Shown here: piece after piece, positions 1-10,928 of the stretch | How the letters are laid out: each line of letters begins with the position of its first letter | Numbering within the stretch: position 1 is the first letter of the stretch | Assembly (NCBI GenBank): GCA_018402075.1 | Contig: JAGYJP010000001.1 | Location: 1-64,000 of the forward strand | Reading direction: 5' to 3' | DNA: 64,000 nucleotides | Source of the DNA: Candidatus Nanopelagicales bacterium | GTDB lineage: Bacteria; Actinomycetota; Actinomycetes; S36-B12 | Made by a program: the position numbers and the translations under genes | Notes under the pieces: generated by a model | Told to the model about the DNA's origin: nothing | Seen by the model: only the letters and a program-made list of their open reading frames with translations | Database searches by the model: none

Positions 1-166
1 AGCTACTCTTTCGAGTAGTTATCCCAGAGTTAGGGGCAGATTGCCCACGTGTTACTCACCCGTTCGCCACTGTTCCGGCGGAGCAAGCTCCACCTTCACC
101 GTTCGACTTGCATGTGTAAAGCACGCCGCCAGCGTTCGTCCTGAGCCAGGATCAAACTCTCCATAA
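1..166 (-). rRNA. rrs: 16S ribosomal RNA, 5' end (partial)
   Basis: Read on the minus strand, this stretch gives the universal start of small-subunit rRNA, with GAGAGTTTGATCCTGGCTCA followed by the ACGAACGCTGGCGGCGTGC block and ACATGCAAGTCGAACGG. Only the first ~166 nucleotides are present; the gene runs off the left edge. The 5' end is set near the ATGGAGAGTTTGATC boundary by analogy and is uncertain by a few bases. The sequence reads GTGCTTTACACATGCAAG where most actinobacteria have CTTAACAC or CCTAACAC. A two-promoter leader with a boxA-type element lies upstream. Confidence 0.97.
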
Positions 167-186
167 ATGAATTGTTGATTCTGGCA

Positions 187-209
187 GACAGAGCTGTTGT
201 GCTCTTGTC
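187..209 (-). other. Leader hairpin next to 16S 5' end
   Basis: On the minus strand GAC-A-AGAGC pairs with GCTCT-GTC around a short A-rich loop, about 20 nucleotides before the mature 16S end. It is probably part of the precursor processing structure. This is inferred from position and pairing only. Confidence 0.45.
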
Positions 210-293
210 AACCAAAGGAATCCGTTAAATAGTCAATCAGCCAACGGCTGTTCAACCACCAAACGGGGTAAAAAATTTGGCATTGACATATGA

Positions 294-314
294 CACACTG
301 TTGAGTTCTCAAGG
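294..314 (-). promoter_or_regulatory. boxA-type rrn antitermination element
   Basis: The minus strand contains TTGAGAACTCAACAGTGTG, the conserved leader element upstream of 16S genes in many actinobacteria, where it acts as a boxA-like NusB/S10 antitermination and processing signal. It lies about 130 bases before the 16S start and downstream of both promoters, as expected. Confidence 0.8.
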
Positions 315-329
315 TACGGGCGCGCACCA

Positions 330-352
330 TCAAAATCCCTTTCGGGACGTTT
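330..352 (-). other. GAAA-tetraloop hairpin in rrn leader
   Basis: The minus strand reads AAAA-CG-TCCC-GAAA-GGGA-TTTT, a small hairpin with a GNRA loop between promoter P2 and boxA. It could be a boxB-like antitermination hairpin or a weak pause site. The T run makes it terminator-like, but termination before an rRNA gene would be odd, so a boxB-like role is preferred. Confidence 0.4.
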
Positions 353-368
353 TTGGGGCAACATTCCA

Positions 369-397
369 AACTTACAGATTCTCGGCTCTGAAGTCAA
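369..397 (-). promoter_or_regulatory. rrn promoter P2 (proximal)
   Basis: On the minus strand -35 TTGACT and -10 TAAGTT are separated by exactly 17 bases. The site lies about 200 bases upstream of 16S and upstream of boxA. The following TTTGGAATGTTGCCCC resembles the conserved start region of actinobacterial rrn leaders. Confidence 0.65.
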
Positions 398-489
398 ATC
401 CGCATCGCGGGAAACTTCCGAATCTCAATTCTCAAGATTAGATCCACCAGACCGGCCTAAAACGTCCGTTCCTCATGTGTGGAAGGACA

Positions 490-519
490 ACTATACGGCA
501 CGACACCGCGACGGGTCAA
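490..519 (-). promoter_or_regulatory. rrn promoter P1 (distal)
   Basis: On the minus strand -35 TTGACC and -10 TATAGT are separated by 18 bases, a near-consensus sigma70-type promoter. It would start a leader of roughly 315 nucleotides before 16S rRNA. With P2 it gives a tandem rrn promoter arrangement. Confidence 0.7.
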
Positions 520-545
520 ATCGGGGCCAATCGTATTTTCGAACC

Positions 546-587
546 TAGTTACCAACTTTTAGGCCTGCAAAAAAACGTTGGTAACTA
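546..587 (-). terminator. Long stem-loop after helicase gene
   Basis: TAGTTACCAAC and GTTGGTAACTA form a perfect 11-bp inverted repeat 20 bases apart. On the minus strand the stem can lengthen through TTTT/AAAA pairing with one bulged base. It begins 11 bases past the helicase stop and lies before the rrn promoters. No clear U run follows, so it is either an I-shaped actinobacterial terminator or an mRNA-stabilising hairpin. Confidence 0.5.
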
Positions 588-597
588 TAGGCCGTCA

Positions 598-2136
598 CTA
601 CTTTGGATGGCGAGCCGCCGCATGCCGAGGCTTTTTACCGCCAGGCCGCGATGCGCCACCGGAACCCGAGCCGCCCGAGGCACCGCGTGCAACTGACTTC
701 GAACCCGTTTTAACGCCGGGACGGGAACCTCCCAGTCGCGATTTCGATCGCGATCCGGGTTTTGTTCCGCCGGACCGGTCCACAGATCCGCCCTCGGATT
801 TTGTTCGGCGTGATGAATCGCTTCCGGATTTTTCATTTGGGCCGCCAAATGACTGCTTCCTGCGGCCCTTATTGCGCCCCGCGGCACCTGAACCACCTTC
901 ACCTGCATGGCCACCGGGCCTTGGAGATCTGCGATTCTTTTTAGGCGCGTGCTCTGACACAGGGAACCACGGCACACCCGATGGACTTTGGGCACCTGTG
1001 ATTCGATCAACTTCCGAGTTGGTGGCATCGAGGTGCGCAAATGACGCTTCGACTCCAGCTCTCTTAATTAAGGCCTTCATTTCACGTTGTTGATTCATGC
1101 GTGCAATCGTCACCACCGTACCTGACTCCCCTGCTCTGGCGGTACGCCCGGCACGATGTAAATAATCCTTGGGATCGGTTGGGGCATCTGCGTGTACAAC
1201 CAGACTGACATCGTCCACATGGATTCCACGAGCAGCGACATTCGTAGCAACGAGAACCGGAGTAGTTCCTTTTTTAAAGGCATCCAAGGCTCTCGTCCTT
1301 GCCCCTTGTGCTTTGCCGCCATGCAGTGTCCCCGCAGCCACACCTTGTGCGTGAAGTTTTTCCGCTAGTCGATCTGCTCCTCGCTGTGTACGTACGAACA
1401 TGATCGTGCGTCCGTCGCGTGCGCCAATGCGTGCAAGCATCTGATCACGCTCTTCTTGCTTCACAACAAAAATATGATGCTCCATTGCGCCATGTGCGGT
1501 CTCCCCTGTTTCCACAGAGTGCTCAATGGGATCTCTCAGATACTTCTTTACTAGCGTGTCGACGTCACGATCCAGTGTTGCGCTAAATAGAAGGCGCTGA
1601 CCACTAGGATTCGTCGTGTCCAGAATCTCTTTCATATCAGGCATAAAGCCCATGTCGCTCATCAGATCAGCTTCGTCAAGAACCACTATTTCGACATCGC
1701 CCAAGTTGACTGCACCTCTGTTCATGAGGTCGATGAGACGTCCTGGCGTTGCAACAACTATGGGCACCGCATGATCGAGTGCCTGAAGTTGCTTCCCGAA
1801 TGGCATACCACCAGCAATCAGCACGGATGACAAACCAACCTTGCGTGCTAGTGGCGAAATTGTGGCGTTAATTTGCATAGCCAGTTCACGTGTTGGCGAC
1901 AGAATCACTGCGAGCGGGCGGCCTCTTTTGGCCTTCCGATTATCCAGGCGAGTGAGTAATGCCAAGGCAAAAGCTAGGGTTTTACCCGATCCAGTGCGAC
2001 CGCGTCCTAAGACATCTCGGCCTAATATCGCGTCCGGCAACGTTGCTATTTGGATGGGGAAAGGCTCTAAAAACCCAGAGTGAGAAAGGGCGCTGGCTAA
2101 TGGTTTGCACACGCCAAGGTCAAGAAAAGAGGTCAT
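598..2136 (-). CDS. DEAD-box RNA helicase
   Basis: ATP-dependent RNA helicase of about 512 residues, likely acting in ribosome assembly or mRNA turnover. All core motifs are visible: Q motif (PFPIQ, ~25), motif I GRTGSGKT (46-53), PTRELA (81-86), TPGRL (~130), DEAD (154-157), SAT (185-187) and the C-terminal motifs ARGI and HRAGRTARAG. The last ~130 residues are a low-complexity tail rich in Ser, Gly, Arg and Lys, typical of RNA-binding tails in actinobacterial RhlE/DeaD-like helicases. An in-frame TTG three codons upstream is possible, but the ATG at 2136 fits the family better. The exact subfamily cannot be told from the sequence alone. Confidence 0.93.
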   Translation of the reverse strand: MTSFLDLGVCKPLASALSHSGFLEPFPIQIATLPDAILGRDVLGRGRTGSGKTLAFALALLTRLDNRKAKRGRPLAVILSPTRELAMQINATISPLARKVGLSSVLIAGGMPFGKQLQALDHAVPIVVATPGRLIDLMNRGAVNLGDVEIVVLDEADLMSDMGFMPDMKEILDTTNPSGQRLLFSATLDRDVDTLVKKYLRDPIEHSVETGETAHGAMEHHIFVVKQEERDQMLARIGARDGRTIMFVRTQRGADRLAEKLHAQGVAAGTLHGGKAQGARTRALDAFKKGTTPVLVATNVAARGIHVDDVSLVVHADAPTDPKDYLHRAGRTARAGESGTVVTIARMNQQREMKALIKRAGVEASFAHLDATNSEVDRITGAQSPSGVPWFPVSEHAPKKNRRSPRPGGHAGEGGSGAAGRNKGRRKQSFGGPNEKSGSDSSRRTKSEGGSVDRSGGTKPGSRSKSRLGGSRPGVKTGSKSVARGASGGSGSGGASRPGGKKPRHAAARHPK

Positions 2137-2226
2137 AACTACCAATCAGATGCATCGAGACCAGCACCTGCAGCTGTTATGGCTGGGATGGGACTCATGT
2201 GGATAGATCCAAGATTATTCAGGGAA

Positions 2227-3513
2227 CTATTTGACGACCACTCCAGCAAATGCCTTGCGACCGCGTCTTAATACTAACCATGAGCCATACAGGAGATCGC
2301 CTGCAGGGACTTGATAGTCCTCCTGCTCAACTCGGACATTGTTTACGTAGGCACCTCCCTCGGCAATGGTTCGACGAGCTGCCTTTTTACTTGGTGCCAA
2401 TCCAGCGCGAACTAAAAGCTCATCAAGCGGAGGTAAAAGACCGTCGATTACTTCGTCGAAGGCGACCTCTCCGAGGGATGCTTCAGTGAGAGCAGCCGCA
2501 ACCGTGGCTTCAGGAAGTTCTGCCAACTCGCCACTTCCGAAGAGTGCACGGCTGGCTGCCTCGGCAGCTTCGCATTCCGCCTCTCCATGAACGAGTTGAG
2601 TGAGCTCCTCTGCCAGTGCTCGTTGCGCAGCTCTCTCTTGGGGCTTCTCTACAGATTGCGCCTCAAGTTCTTCAATCTCCGACTGCGATTTAAAACTAAA
2701 TATGCGCAAAAGAGATGAAATATCTCTGTCATCTGCATTCAACCAAAACTGATAAAAGGCATACGGGCTGGTTAATTGTGGGTCGAGCCACACCGTTCCG
2801 GATTCGGTCTTTCCAAACTTGGTGCCATCCGCTTTGGTGATGAGTGGAGTTGTAAGAGCGTGCACACTTGCCTGTTCAACTCGTCTCACCAAATCAACAC
2901 CAGCAGTGATGTTGCCCCACTGATCAGACCCGCCAGTCTGCAGTATGCACGTGTATCGCTTGAACAATTGCAAATAGTCATAAGACTGCAATAGCTGATA
3001 ACTAAATTCTGTGAAACTAATTCCATCTTTTGCCAAACGAGCCGCAACAGCTTCTCGATCAAGCATGCGATTGACACTGAAGTGTTTGCCAATATCCCGC
3101 ATAAACTCCAGGATTCCCATATCAGCTGTCCAGTCAAGGTTATTAACGACTTCAGCCGCATTCGATCCTTCAAAGGAATAAAAATGCGTCAACTGGTGCC
3201 GAATCCGTTCAACCCAATCGGTGACAATTTCCTTGGAATTAAGATTTCGCTCCCCTGACTGTTTGGGGTCGCCAATGAGCCCAGTTGCTCCACCCACCAG
3301 GGCTAACGGCTTGTGACCGAACATTTGAAATCTACGAACCGTCAAAATCTGGACCAGATTTCCAAGGTGCAAACTTGGTGCTGTGGGATCAAAACCGCAA
3401 TACAACGTGATGGGATTCCTCAATGCTTCCGCGAGAGCATCAAGATCAGTGCTTTGGGCAATGAGCCCCCGCCAGGTGAGTTCATCGATGATGCCTTCGG
3501 ATGCATTTGCCAC
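2227..3513 (-). CDS. tyrS: Tyrosine--tRNA ligase
   Basis: Class I aminoacyl-tRNA synthetase that charges tRNA-Tyr in the cytoplasm. The N-terminus reads [13 protein letters not shown], with HLGN (49-52) as the HIGH-type signature; KFGKT (~230) is the KMSKS-type loop. The C-terminal ~70 residues have the S4-like RNA-binding pattern ([17 protein letters not shown]). The GTG at 3513 is preferred because it gives the usual short N-terminus before the [12 protein letters not shown] block; a GTG at 3531 would add six residues. Neither start has a strong Shine-Dalgarno sequence. It is divergent from the DNA glycosylase gene, with about 80 bases between them. Confidence 0.96.
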   Translation of the reverse strand: MANASEGIIDELTWRGLIAQSTDLDALAEALRNPITLYCGFDPTAPSLHLGNLVQILTVRRFQMFGHKPLALVGGATGLIGDPKQSGERNLNSKEIVTDWVERIRHQLTHFYSFEGSNAAEVVNNLDWTADMGILEFMRDIGKHFSVNRMLDREAVAARLAKDGISFTEFSYQLLQSYDYLQLFKRYTCILQTGGSDQWGNITAGVDLVRRVEQASVHALTTPLITKADGTKFGKTESGTVWLDPQLTSPYAFYQFWLNADDRDISSLLRIFSFKSQSEIEELEAQSVEKPQERAAQRALAEELTQLVHGEAECEAAEAASRALFGSGELAELPEATVAAALTEASLGEVAFDEVIDGLLPPLDELLVRAGLAPSKKAARRTIAEGGAYVNNVRVEQEDYQVPAGDLLYGSWLVLRRGRKAFAGVVVK

Positions 3514-3596
3514 GCGCCTATCTTGGCGCACGGACTTAAGAAATTCACCACCACCACGCCTGCAACTGCCCTCAAGGCAAGTGGGACTATTCCTCC

Positions 3597-4232
3597 ATGG
3601 CGCACTCAGTTCAGAAAATGCGAAAAGCGGCCGATCACATTAGAAATATTGATCCTGCCTTTACCGACATTATTGAACAGAGTCCACTGTGCAATATCGG
3701 ACGAAAAAAGGGCCAACCGATTGACCATTTTCAGGCGTTGGTGAACTCGGTCATTGCCCAGCAGGTGTCCGTGAAGGCGGCAGACACCATCACCGCACGC
3801 GTTGCGGAAAAACTGGAGGGTGATGTAAGTCCGCATCGACTCCTCGATGTCTCCGATCTCGATTTGCGAGCTGCAGGGCTCTCCGGTGCCAAAACTCGGA
3901 CCATTAAGGGTCTAGCCGAAGCTTGGCACGTGAATGAATATGACTTCTCGAATCCGGATATCCATGATCATGAAGTTGTCCATGAACTTACCAAGCTATG
4001 GGGTATTGGACGCTGGACCGCAGAAATGTTCCTGATGTTTGCCTTACATCGATTAGATGTGTGGCCCACAGGAGACCTCGCAATGCGCCGAGGCTGGGAA
4101 CAGATCCACCAACTGCCCGAATACATCGATCCCAAAGAACTTGATGCCATGGGAGAGATTTTTAAGCCATACAGGAGTGTCGCTGCATGGTACTGCTGGC
4201 GAATAATTGACGGTGACAGTGAAACCTGGTGA
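3597..4232 (+). CDS. DNA-3-methyladenine glycosylase (AlkA-type HhH-GPD)
   Basis: Base-excision repair glycosylase of 211 residues that removes alkylated purines. A helix-hairpin-helix (LWGIGRWTA, ~134-142) is followed by the Gly/Pro-rich loop and the catalytic aspartate D160 in [10 protein letters not shown], the hallmark of the HhH-GPD superfamily. The AQQVS segment near 55 is typical of AlkA/MAG-like enzymes. No iron-sulfur cysteine cluster is present, so it is not EndoIII or MutY. It is one of only three plus-strand genes, divergent from tyrS and convergent with the VanZ-like gene eight bases away. The exact substrate range is inferred from the family. Confidence 0.9.
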   Translation: MAHSVQKMRKAADHIRNIDPAFTDIIEQSPLCNIGRKKGQPIDHFQALVNSVIAQQVSVKAADTITARVAEKLEGDVSPHRLLDVSDLDLRAAGLSGAKTRTIKGLAEAWHVNEYDFSNPDIHDHEVVHELTKLWGIGRWTAEMFLMFALHRLDVWPTGDLAMRRGWEQIHQLPEYIDPKELDAMGEIFKPYRSVAAWYCWRIIDGDSETW

Positions 4233-4240
4233 CGCCTCCG

Positions 4241-4609
4241 TCAGGTGTGCGCCCGCTTAGCCTGAAGCTCACGAATTACAAATACCGCTGCAGCTAGTCC
4301 AGTAACACTCCCCAGCGTATTGAAAGCAATGTCCTTGAATTCGAAATACCTGTAACCGGAAATACCCTGCAGAACCTCAAGTGATGTTCCCAAAACAATA
4401 AGTAAGGAAAATGCAATGAAAGGTCGGAACCCGCTGGCAATTGCCAGTGCCCCAAGTACTGCATAACCAATGAAATGTGACACAACATCAGACATTGACG
4501 CGGCAGAAGGGAGCTCACTCAACGGCATAAGAGATAGCCAGATGGTTCCTACAACCGCAAAGGCGAAGACTATGCGAGTGAGGACGAGCAATGTTCGGGT
4601 GGAACCCAA
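4241..4609 (-). CDS. VanZ-like membrane protein
   Basis: Small integral membrane protein of 122 residues with about four hydrophobic segments and the VanZ-family pattern: SLMPLSELP after the first helix, HFIGYAVLGALA in the second and SLEVLQ...GYRYFEFKDIAFNTLG near the third. The family is widespread and its cellular role is generally unknown. The TTG start at 4609 directly follows the argH stop, and GGAG seven bases upstream, inside argH, supports it. It is probably translated from the arginine operon mRNA by coupling. No resistance function is implied. Confidence 0.8.
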   Translation of the reverse strand: MGSTRTLLVLTRIVFAFAVVGTIWLSLMPLSELPSAASMSDVVSHFIGYAVLGALAIASGFRPFIAFSLLIVLGTSLEVLQGISGYRYFEFKDIAFNTLGSVTGLAAAVFVIRELQAKRAHT

Positions 4610-6025
<1,416 letters not shown>

Positions 6026-6038
6026 CTACAAATCCTTT

Positions 6039-6533
6039 TCATCCGTGAGCCTCAGCCCACCCCAATACGGAGGTGCACAAATCTTGAGCTGCCTGTGAGT
6101 CTGGCATCACGATGATGATGGTGTCATCGCCGGCAACCGTCCCCACGTTATCGAAGATTCGACTTCGATCGAGGTAACCCGCCAGGTACTGCGCGGCGCC
6201 TGGTGGAGTATGAAGAACTGCAATATTTGCAGCCGACTGAGCTCGGAGCAGTACTTCGCCACAGACACGAACCAACTCTTGCTCTGAAGTACCGGTGGGT
6301 AGTGATGTGTCAGAAGCCACTCTGTCGGTAATTACATAGCGAGTTACCCCACCTGGGTCATTGTGCTTGGTCGCCCCTAGGGCATCGAGATCCCTAGACA
6401 CTGTTGCTTGAGTCACATTGAATCCTTGTAACTGCAAAAGTTCGAGTAGATCCTCTTGCGAAGCAACCGATTCACTCGCAATGAGTTCTGCAATGACAGC
6501 TCGACGGGCCCGCATGGTGTGTGGAGAAGTCAT
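6039..6533 (-). CDS. argR: Arginine repressor
   Basis: Arginine-responsive hexameric DNA-binding regulator of arginine biosynthesis, 164 residues. The N-terminal winged helix-turn-helix contains TQATVSRDL (41-49), the ArgR recognition segment. The C-terminal domain has GTVAGDDTI (131-139), which binds L-arginine and forms the trimer interface. The start overlaps the argD stop by four bases (ATGA). Its location inside the operon it probably represses suggests autoregulation; a candidate operator lies before argC. Confidence 0.97.
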   Translation of the reverse strand: MTSPHTMRARRAVIAELIASESVASQEDLLELLQLQGFNVTQATVSRDLDALGATKHNDPGGVTRYVITDRVASDTSLPTGTSEQELVRVCGEVLLRAQSAANIAVLHTPPGAAQYLAGYLDRSRIFDNVGTVAGDDTIIIVMPDSQAAQDLCTSVLGWAEAHG

Positions 6534-7747
6534 GACACCCCTGCCATGAATCTTTCACTTGCCAACTGCCAGCCTGCCAGGGCTTGATCCACATCAGCAT
6601 CTGAAATATTCAGCGCCGGGGCCATGCGTATTGCAGTCGGCGTCACAGCGTTCGCCAACACCCCGGCTTCTATCAATTGAATATTGAAGTCCTGTGATGG
6701 GATGTCACGCAGTTCAGCAGCCATCAAGAGGCCACGGCCACGAACACTCGCTACCGCTCCTCCAGTTCGTTCAGGCAGCTCGGACGCGAATCGTTGGAAC
6801 AATTCTTGTGCACGTTGCATGAGTCCGTCGTTTTCGACAACATCGAGAACCACTTGTGCCGCACGCGTGCTGAGAGGATTCCCACCAAATGTTGATCCGT
6901 GCATTCCCGGAGTGAACAACTCTGCAGCGCGCCCCCGAGCCACCACTGCACCGATGGGAATACCTGCGCCCAAACCCTTGGCCAGCATGATCACATCAGG
7001 TTGGCATGAAGTATCAGTAAGGTCATGTTGGAATGCACACCAGTTTCCCGTGCGGCCAATTCCCGTTTGAACTTCATCCAGCATCAACAATGCACCGTGT
7101 TGATCTGCAATTTCGCGTGCATTCTGCAAGTAGCCTGGTGGCGCAACTCTCACGCCGCCTTCCCCCTGAATTGGCTCAAGGACAATCGCGGCTGTCTCAG
7201 CCGTGACCGCCAAAGACAACGCCTTCGAATCCCCGAATGGCACAACCGTGACATCGCCCGGCAATGGGCGAAATGGATCCTGCTTGGCAGGCTGGGCAGT
7301 CCACGAGAGTGCGCCCATGGTGCGGCCATGGAAACCTCCTTCGGCAACAACGGTGTGAGTCCTGCCGGTGAGTCGGGAGATTTTGAGGGCTGCTTCATTA
7401 GCTTCAGCACCCGAGTTGCAGAAGAAGGTTTTTGCGTCCTCCCATTCGAGGATTCGGCCCAATCTTTCGGCAACATCAATGACAACCGGATGCGCATACA
7501 AATTACTGATGTGTCCCAGGGTGTTCATTTGCTCACCGATTGCGAAGGTCAATCGAGGATCAGCATGTCCAAGTGTGTTGACTGCAATTCCCGCAATGAG
7601 GTCTATGTATTCCTTGCCCGTGTCATCCCACACGCGAGATCCTTGTCCACGAACAAGCATGATGGCTGGTGTCGCATAGTTGGCCATCAACCTTTGTTCC
7701 CAATCAATCTTCCATGGGCCCTCCGTCATGAATTGAGAACTACTCAT
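6530..7747 (-). CDS. argD: Acetylornithine aminotransferase
   Basis: PLP-dependent class III aminotransferase of 405 residues that converts N-acetylglutamate semialdehyde to N-acetylornithine. [14 protein letters not shown] contains the PLP-ring aspartate, and AKGLGAG contains the Schiff-base lysine. The ATG at 7747 is chosen because it overlaps the argB stop in an eight-base ATGAGTAG arrangement seen repeatedly in this genome, and GGTGG lies six bases upstream. A longer reading would extend into argB. Another ATG at 7729 has no ribosome binding site. Confidence 0.96.
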   Translation of the reverse strand: MSSSQFMTEGPWKIDWEQRLMANYATPAIMLVRGQGSRVWDDTGKEYIDLIAGIAVNTLGHADPRLTFAIGEQMNTLGHISNLYAHPVVIDVAERLGRILEWEDAKTFFCNSGAEANEAALKISRLTGRTHTVVAEGGFHGRTMGALSWTAQPAKQDPFRPLPGDVTVVPFGDSKALSLAVTAETAAIVLEPIQGEGGVRVAPPGYLQNAREIADQHGALLMLDEVQTGIGRTGNWCAFQHDLTDTSCQPDVIMLAKGLGAGIPIGAVVARGRAAELFTPGMHGSTFGGNPLSTRAAQVVLDVVENDGLMQRAQELFQRFASELPERTGGAVASVRGRGLLMAAELRDIPSQDFNIQLIEAGVLANAVTPTAIRMAPALNISDADVDQALAGWQLASERFMAGVS

Positions 7748-8618
7748 GTGATCCCACCACCACGGTTCCAGCACGACTATCGGTGAAAACCTCCATGAGG
7801 AGTGAGTGCGGCACTCGACCATCAATGACGTGCGCTTGTGGAACGCCGCCCTTCACGGCTCTCAAACAGGCTTCCATTTTGGGCACCATGCCGGAAGCCA
7901 AAGACGGCAAGAGTTCATTTAACTCTTCGGCAGTAATGGATGCAATGACCTCGTTGCTGTTCGGCCAATCCCGATACAAGCCCTCAACATCGGTCAACAC
8001 CACAAATTTTTCGGCGTTCAATGCCTGAGCAAGTGCCGCTGCCGCTGTGTCTGCATTCACATTCAAAGTTCTTCCCGAAGAATCCTTTGCGACCGTGGAT
8101 ACAACTGGAATGAACTCGTTAGTGAGAAGAGTTTCGATGAGATCAGCGTTGACGTGCACGATATCTCCCACGAGGCCAATATCAATTAACTCACCATTGA
8201 CCGTGGCCTGACGTTGTTCCGCCACCAGCATGTGTGCATCTTCACCTGACACCCCAACGGCAAGAGGTGCGAATTCATTTATTAAGCCCACTAACTCTCG
8301 TTGAACTTGGCCAACCAACACCATGCCGACAACATTCATCACCTCTGGTGTTGTCTTGCGCAAGCCCCCAATGAATTCGGATTCAATTCCCAAAATAGTG
8401 AGCATCTCGTTGATCTGCGGACCACCGCCATGAACGACAACAGGGCGTAAACCCGCTTGTCGAAGAAGGACTACATCTTGCGCGAATGCCCTTTGTAGCG
8501 ATTGGTCAACCATGGCATTTCCGCCATATTTAATGACCACCACTGCGCCTGTGAATGGTGTTAAATACGGCATGACCGCGTCAAGCAATTCCTGGGAGTC
8601 CTGGGGAAGTGGTGTCAT
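7740..8618 (-). CDS. argB: Acetylglutamate kinase
   Basis: Phosphorylates N-acetylglutamate, the second step of arginine synthesis. The amino-acid-kinase fold is clear: [10 protein letters not shown] near the N-terminus, [10 protein letters not shown] for substrate binding and [16 protein letters not shown] near the C-terminal half. With the ATG at 8618 the protein is 292 residues, matching relatives; a longer frame from 8657 would overlap argJ by 32 bases. The N-terminal extension needed for arginine inhibition in some homologues is not obvious. Confidence 0.96.
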   Translation of the reverse strand: MTPLPQDSQELLDAVMPYLTPFTGAVVVIKYGGNAMVDQSLQRAFAQDVVLLRQAGLRPVVVHGGGPQINEMLTILGIESEFIGGLRKTTPEVMNVVGMVLVGQVQRELVGLINEFAPLAVGVSGEDAHMLVAEQRQATVNGELIDIGLVGDIVHVNADLIETLLTNEFIPVVSTVAKDSSGRTLNVNADTAAAALAQALNAEKFVVLTDVEGLYRDWPNSNEVIASITAEELNELLPSLASGMVPKMEACLRAVKGGVPQAHVIDGRVPHSLLMEVFTDSRAGTVVVGSHE

Positions 8619-8625
8619 GGCTTGC

Positions 8626-9792
8626 TCATGTGGAGTACGCCGAATTCTCGTGAACATAATCTGCCGTTAAATCATTAGTCCAAATCGTCGCGGTGGATGC
8701 ACCAGCATTGAGTTCTACGTCAATGAACACTTCGCGGGCCCCCATGTCAACGAGGTCACGGGAATCGCCAATTCCCCCGCCCCTACACAGTGTGATTCCA
8801 TTGATAGATACGTCGACTGCTGCTGGATCGAAGGATGCGGAGGTGGTTCCCAATGCCGAGAGCACCCGACCCCAATTGGGATCCTCACCGTGAATCGCGC
8901 ATTTCAATAAATTACTTCTCCCAATTGCTCGAGCGGCTTCCAGCGCATCGGCTTCCGTTGCCGCTCCGTTAACGGTGATTGCAATGTCCTTGGAAGCGCC
9001 CTCTGCGTCGGCAATTAACTGCCGCGCAAGATCAGCACACACCTCGCGAACAACACCAAAGAATTCAGCCGGCTCGGGCGCAACTCCTGAGGCACCGTTC
9101 ACCATTAGGAGCACGGTGTCATTGGTGCTCATGCAGCCATCGGAGTCAATCCGGTCAAAGGTGTAGGCGGTTGCTTGGCGCAATGCCAAGTCTGCGACGT
9201 CACGAGTGACCAAAGCGTCAGAGGTGAGAAACACCAACATTGTCGCCAAACCGGGTGCAAGCATCCCTGCGCCCTTTGCCATTCCCCCGACCGTGTAACC
9301 AGCTCCGTGTGCAACAGAAACTTTTGGAACGGTATCCGTTGTCATGATTGCCGTTGCGGTCGATTCCCCACCCTCCACGCTCGCCGCGGCAAATGCGGAG
9401 TCGATTCCCGCTAACAATTTCTCCATGGGCAGTCGCTCACCAATGAGACCTGTTGAACACACCACAACTTCGCCCGCGCCAATATCTTGACCCACTGCCT
9501 GCGCCAACCCCGCAGCATGTTCAGCCGTGACATGAGTATCAGCAAATCCCTTCGGGCCCGTGCACGCATTAGCTCCACCCGAGTTCACCACAACCATTCG
9601 CGCGGTTCCGTCCGCTAAAACTTGGCGAGACCAGATCACGGGCGCAGCAGCAAATGCATTGGTGGTGAACACCGCAACGGCGACATCGTTGGGGCCATCG
9701 TTCACAATCACCGCAACATCGGGATTACCTGATTGCTTAATTCCTGCCCTGACACCTGCAGCACGGAACCCTTGTGCGACCGTAACACTCAT
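8626..9792 (-). CDS. argJ: Glutamate N-acetyltransferase / amino-acid acetyltransferase
   Basis: Ornithine acetyltransferase that transfers acetyl from N-acetylornithine to glutamate, giving the cyclic arginine pathway; many homologues also make N-acetylglutamate from acetyl-CoA. It is 388 residues. The self-cleavage site is visible in [14 protein letters not shown], where cleavage before the Thr gives alpha and beta subunits with an N-terminal nucleophile. The ATG at 9792 overlaps the argC stop by four bases. Its presence explains why argE is not needed here. Confidence 0.97.
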   Translation of the reverse strand: MSVTVAQGFRAAGVRAGIKQSGNPDVAVIVNDGPNDVAVAVFTTNAFAAAPVIWSRQVLADGTARMVVVNSGGANACTGPKGFADTHVTAEHAAGLAQAVGQDIGAGEVVVCSTGLIGERLPMEKLLAGIDSAFAAASVEGGESTATAIMTTDTVPKVSVAHGAGYTVGGMAKGAGMLAPGLATMLVFLTSDALVTRDVADLALRQATAYTFDRIDSDGCMSTNDTVLLMVNGASGVAPEPAEFFGVVREVCADLARQLIADAEGASKDIAITVNGAATEADALEAARAIGRSNLLKCAIHGEDPNWGRVLSALGTTSASFDPAAVDVSINGITLCRGGGIGDSRDLVDMGAREVFIDVELNAGASTATIWTNDLTADYVHENSAYST

Positions 9793-10823
9793 GGCGCAAT
9801 CCCAATGATGTCTAAGCCAGCACACTCGTCCAGACCCAGCATCAGATTGGCATTCTGTACCGCTTGCCCTGCCGCACCTTTTCCTAGGTTGTCAATAACC
9901 GAAATAACCACCACGCGACCCGTGTGGTGATCAACGGCAACTTGGATCTGTGCCGAATTGGTGCCGCTGACCGACCCAGTCTGAGGCCATTGACCCTCCG
10001 GCAAAAGACTCACGAACGGCTCATTTGCGTATGCATCCATCAGAATTTTTTGCGGATCAACCTGTTTGCTCAAGGATGCAGTGCAGGTAGCAACTATTCC
10101 GCGCGGCATAGGAGCTAGCAATGGGGTGAAGGACACAGACACATCGGCCACATCGGCACCTGCTGCCATTGCGATGGACTGCTCCATTTCAGGAGTGTGT
10201 TGATGAATACCGCCTGCTTTGTATGCAGACATGGAACCCATGATGTTTGTTGCAAGTAATGAGTCGCTGGCCTTACGACCCGCTCCTGAGGTTCCGGATG
10301 CCGCAACAACCACGATGTCTGCGAGATCAATTACCCCTGCACCCGCCAGTGGAGAAAGAGCCAGTGCAACCGCGGTGGGATAGCAGCCTGGGTTGGCAAC
10401 CCTTGTTGATGAACGAATCTGCGAACGGGCACCGAAAAGTTCCGGAAGACCATAGATCCAATTGCCCGCGTACTCACCGCCGTAGAAGGTGCTCCAAGCA
10501 TCAACGCTACGAAGTCTGAAGTCTGCGCCCAGGTCAACAATCATGGTGTCCGAAGGCAACTCCGCGACCAATGCCGCCGACTCGCCATGTGGGAGAGCTA
10601 AAAACACCACTTCAGCTTGACCGAGAACCTCTGGTGTGGTCTCATCCAACACAAGTTCTGACCACGATGTCCCAGCGAACTGAGGGTGTACCGCCGTCAA
10701 TCTCTCCCCTGCTCGACCCGCAGCGCATGCAGCCACGAGATCAAAGCTTGGGTGCTGCGCTAGGTAGCGGAGCAGCTCACCACCCGCGTAGCCAGATGCC
10801 CCGGCAACGGCCACACTCGTCAT
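9789..10823 (-). CDS. argC: N-acetyl-gamma-glutamyl-phosphate reductase
   Basis: NADPH-dependent reduction of N-acetylglutamyl phosphate to the semialdehyde. The 344-residue protein has the Rossmann start VAGASGYAGGELLR and the catalytic cysteine C147 in ANPGCYPTA. It is the first gene of the arginine operon. The ATG lies only eight bases after a perfect TATAAT, so the mRNA may be leaderless. Confidence 0.98.
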   Translation of the reverse strand: MTSVAVAGASGYAGGELLRYLAQHPSFDLVAACAAGRAGERLTAVHPQFAGTSWSELVLDETTPEVLGQAEVVFLALPHGESAALVAELPSDTMIVDLGADFRLRSVDAWSTFYGGEYAGNWIYGLPELFGARSQIRSSTRVANPGCYPTAVALALSPLAGAGVIDLADIVVVAASGTSGAGRKASDSLLATNIMGSMSAYKAGGIHQHTPEMEQSIAMAAGADVADVSVSFTPLLAPMPRGIVATCTASLSKQVDPQKILMDAYANEPFVSLLPEGQWPQTGSVSGTNSAQIQVAVDHHTGRVVVISVIDNLGKGAAGQAVQNANLMLGLDECAGLDIIGIAP

Positions 10824-10860
10824 AGGAGCAGATTATACGCATACGCGCATATTTTACCCC
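10824..10860 (-). promoter_or_regulatory. argC promoter with ARG-box-like sequence
   Basis: On the minus strand a perfect -10 TATAAT (10832-10837) lies eight bases before the argC ATG; no good -35 is seen. Directly upstream is AT-rich, imperfectly symmetrical sequence ATATGCGCGTATGCGTAT, overlapping the promoter, which resembles an ArgR-type ARG box. Spacing implies transcription starts at or next to the ATG. ArgR binding is inferred from position and partial symmetry. Confidence 0.5.
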
Positions 10861-10928
10861 ATCTGGGTCCATTTATCCGTCGACTAAGGCTCGGGGCCAA
10901 AGTGTAAAGCATTCGGTCTGTCCACTAC

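Larger units (their letters stand above)
167..597 (-). other. rRNA operon leader and promoter region
   Basis: This 430-base stretch between the helicase gene and 16S rRNA has no credible gene. It holds two sigma70-like promoters (490-519 and 369-397), a GNRA-loop hairpin (about 330-352), a boxA-type antitermination element (294-314), a hairpin next to the 16S start (187-209) and an inverted repeat just past the helicase stop (546-587). The arrangement is typical of an actinobacterial rrn leader of about 300 nucleotides. Confidence 0.8.

Noticed and set aside
206..211. Perfect TTGACA (minus strand) close to 16S
   Set aside because: No -10 at correct distance; a start there would fall inside or past the mature 16S end. 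It is part of the processing hairpin region.
578..1093. Plus-strand Pro/Asp-rich open frame opposite the helicase tail
   Set aside because: It is the complement of the low-complexity Ser/Gly/Arg tail and resembles no protein family.
7025..7786. 253-codon plus-strand open frame opposite argD
   Set aside because: It lies entirely opposite the intact argD gene and its translation has no recognisable features.
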